11,450 nucleotides of DNA from JANNGZ01 sp031404155 (lineage in GTDB: Bacteria > Pseudomonadota > Gammaproteobacteria > Burkholderiales > Burkholderiaceae_C). The position numbers and the translations under genes are program-made. Within the stretch, counting starts at the first letter, position 1, and each line of letters begins with the position of its first letter. The stretch is from contig JANNGZ010000098.1 in the NCBI GenBank assembly GCA_031404155.1, positions 1 to 11,450 of the forward strand, in the 5' to 3' direction. Shown piece by piece: positions 10,525-11,450 of the stretch. The notes beneath the pieces are model-generated. The model was not told the origin of the DNA. It saw only the letters and a program-made list of their open reading frames with translations, and did no database searches.

Positions 10525-10565
10525 TCTGGAATGTTGCCATGAGCCAATCGTGATTCAATCTCCGC
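10525..10565. promoter_or_regulatory. 41-bp divergent promoter region
   Basis: The gap between the two divergent starts must serve both genes. The minus strand offers TTGAAT, a 17-base spacer and AACATT, a weak sigma-70-like pair that would give a very short leader for ybaK. Neither gene has a clear Shine-Dalgarno sequence here. Confidence 0.35.
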
Positions 10566-11450
10566 ATGGCCGACGACTCCGCACTGGTCCATGCCTGGCA
10601 AGAGCAGGTGCGCTGGTGCGACGAACTCGGCTCGCCCTTCACCGCGCGCTTGCTCCAAGCGCTGCTGGCGCAGTGGAAAGCGGGCGGTGTGCTGCGCGAT
10701 GCCCTGCCCGGCTGGCGCGGAGACCCGCGGGTGGATGCGGTGCCCTTGCGCGTGGCGGGTGCGCTGCACGCGATGGCGCTGGACGGCGACCAGGAACTCG
10801 CCGCGCTGTACCCGCCGCGGGCACCCGGCTTCGACACGGCGCGCGGCCCCGACGTGCTGCGCGCGGCCATCGAACGCCATGCCCCGTTGCTGCGCGAGTA
10901 CCTGGCCAGCCCGCCACAAACCAACGAGATCGGCCGCAGCGCCGCGCTGCTCGGCGGCTTCGCGATCATCGCTGGGGCCACCCGCGGGCTGCCGCTGTGC
11001 ACGCTGGAGATCGGCGCCAGTGCCGGGCTCAACCAGTTGTGGCACCGCTTCGCCTACGAGCTCTACACCGGTGACGGCGGTGGGCTGCACTGGGGTGCGC
11101 CGGACGCCGCGGTGCGGGTGCGCAGCGAATGGCGCGGCCATGGGCCGGCGCTGCCCACACATTTCGACGTGCGCGAAAGCGCGGCTTGCGACAAGGCGCC
11201 GATCGACCTCAACCAGAACGGCGCGGCCGAGCGGCTGATGTCCTATGTCTGGGCCGACCAGGCCGAGCGGCTGGAGCGCCTGCGCGCAGCGATCACGCTG
11301 GCGCGGCAGCAGCAGATCCAGGTCGACAGCGCAAGCGCGGACGAATGGCTCGAGGCCAAGCTCGCGCGGCCGCGGCCGGGTTGTGTCACGGTGCTCTACC
11401 ACTCGCTGGTGTGGCAGTACCTCGGTGAGGCGGCGCAGCAGCGCATCCAG
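10566..11450 (+). CDS. DUF2332-type protein, 3' end beyond window
   Basis: The frame from ATG 10566 is open for 295 codons to the right edge. Codon use is strongly GC-ending, and the other frames here contain stops. The product has an N-terminal helical part (ALVHAWQEQVRWCDELGSPF), then RSAALLGGFAII and TLEIGASAGLNQLWHRFAY at about 137-155. The latter resembles the glycine-rich 'LEIGASAGLN' loop of the DUF2332 (PF10094) family, which suggests a Rossmann-like, possibly nucleotide- or SAM-binding fold. Later CVTVLYHSLVWQYL fits the same family. No biochemical function is established to my knowledge. No signal peptide is visible, so it is probably cytoplasmic. It is divergent from ybaK. Confidence 0.85.
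   Translation, partial: MADDSALVHAWQEQVRWCDELGSPFTARLLQALLAQWKAGGVLRDALPGWRGDPRVDAVPLRVAGALHAMALDGDQELAALYPPRAPGFDTARGPDVLRAAIERHAPLLREYLASPPQTNEIGRSAALLGGFAIIAGATRGLPLCTLEIGASAGLNQLWHRFAYELYTGDGGGLHWGAPDAAVRVRSEWRGHGPALPTHFDVRESAACDKAPIDLNQNGAAERLMSYVWADQAERLERLRAAITLARQQQIQVDSASADEWLEAKLARPRPGCVTVLYHSLVWQYLGEAAQQRIQ

Noticed and set aside
9244..10542. 432-codon plus-strand frame opposite plsY and ybaK
   Set aside because: PlsY and YbaK on the minus strand carry full family motifs; the plus frame does not. The Met/Pro/Val run at its start is just the antisense of the His-rich tail.
10368..11402. 344-codon minus-strand frame at the right edge
   Set aside because: Antisense to the DUF2332-type gene, which carries a recognisable LEIGASAGLN motif on the plus strand.

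Overview
This is a high-GC window in which nearly every gene is dense, GC-ending coding sequence. Gene content and style (a PlsY/RidA/glutaredoxin cluster, a YbaK/EbsC deacylase, haem-c proteins, a multi-PAS hybrid kinase) suggest a chromosomal segment of a betaproteobacterium of the order Burkholderiales, probably near the Rubrivivax/Leptothrix group. That placement is inferred from protein style, not from a marker gene. I see no rRNA, tRNA, CRISPR array, insertion sequence or phage gene.

Left part (1-7629), all transcribed leftward. The upstream unit is a 54-residue very acidic protein (7629-7465), overlapped by a stand-alone receiver-domain protein (7484-6960). This is followed 12 bp later by a 1768-residue membrane hybrid histidine kinase (6947-1641). 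The kinase has two membrane segments around a periplasmic sensor region, eight tandem PAS/PAC units repeating every 131-133 residues, an H-box and ATPase core, and a C-terminal receiver. Then, after a 113-bp gap holding two palindromic sites, come two exported c-type cytochrome-like proteins joined by an ATGA overlap: a dihaem protein (1527-337) and a partial monohaem protein that runs off the left edge.

Middle (7630-8477). A 300-bp divergent intergenic region contains several dyads. One is a TTTCA-N2-TGAAA site that matches, at 13 of 15 positions, the site in front of the cytochrome pair. To its right, on the plus strand, is a small LRAT-type (NCEHF) thiol acyltransferase/hydrolase-like protein, followed by an unusual hairpin element flanked by imperfect 15-bp direct repeats.

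Right part (8478-11450). A leftward operon carries plsY (glycerol-3-phosphate acyltransferase, with an odd histidine-rich tail), a RidA-family gene overlapping it by 1 bp, and a membrane-anchored or secreted glutaredoxin-like protein. Upstream of it is a YbaK/EbsC-type aminoacyl-tRNA deacylase, divergent across 41 bp from a DUF2332-type protein that is cut by the right edge.

The most distinctive system is the multi-PAS hybrid kinase with its separate receiver and its small acidic partner. The shared 15-bp palindromic site offers a testable link between this signalling unit and the cytochrome pair.
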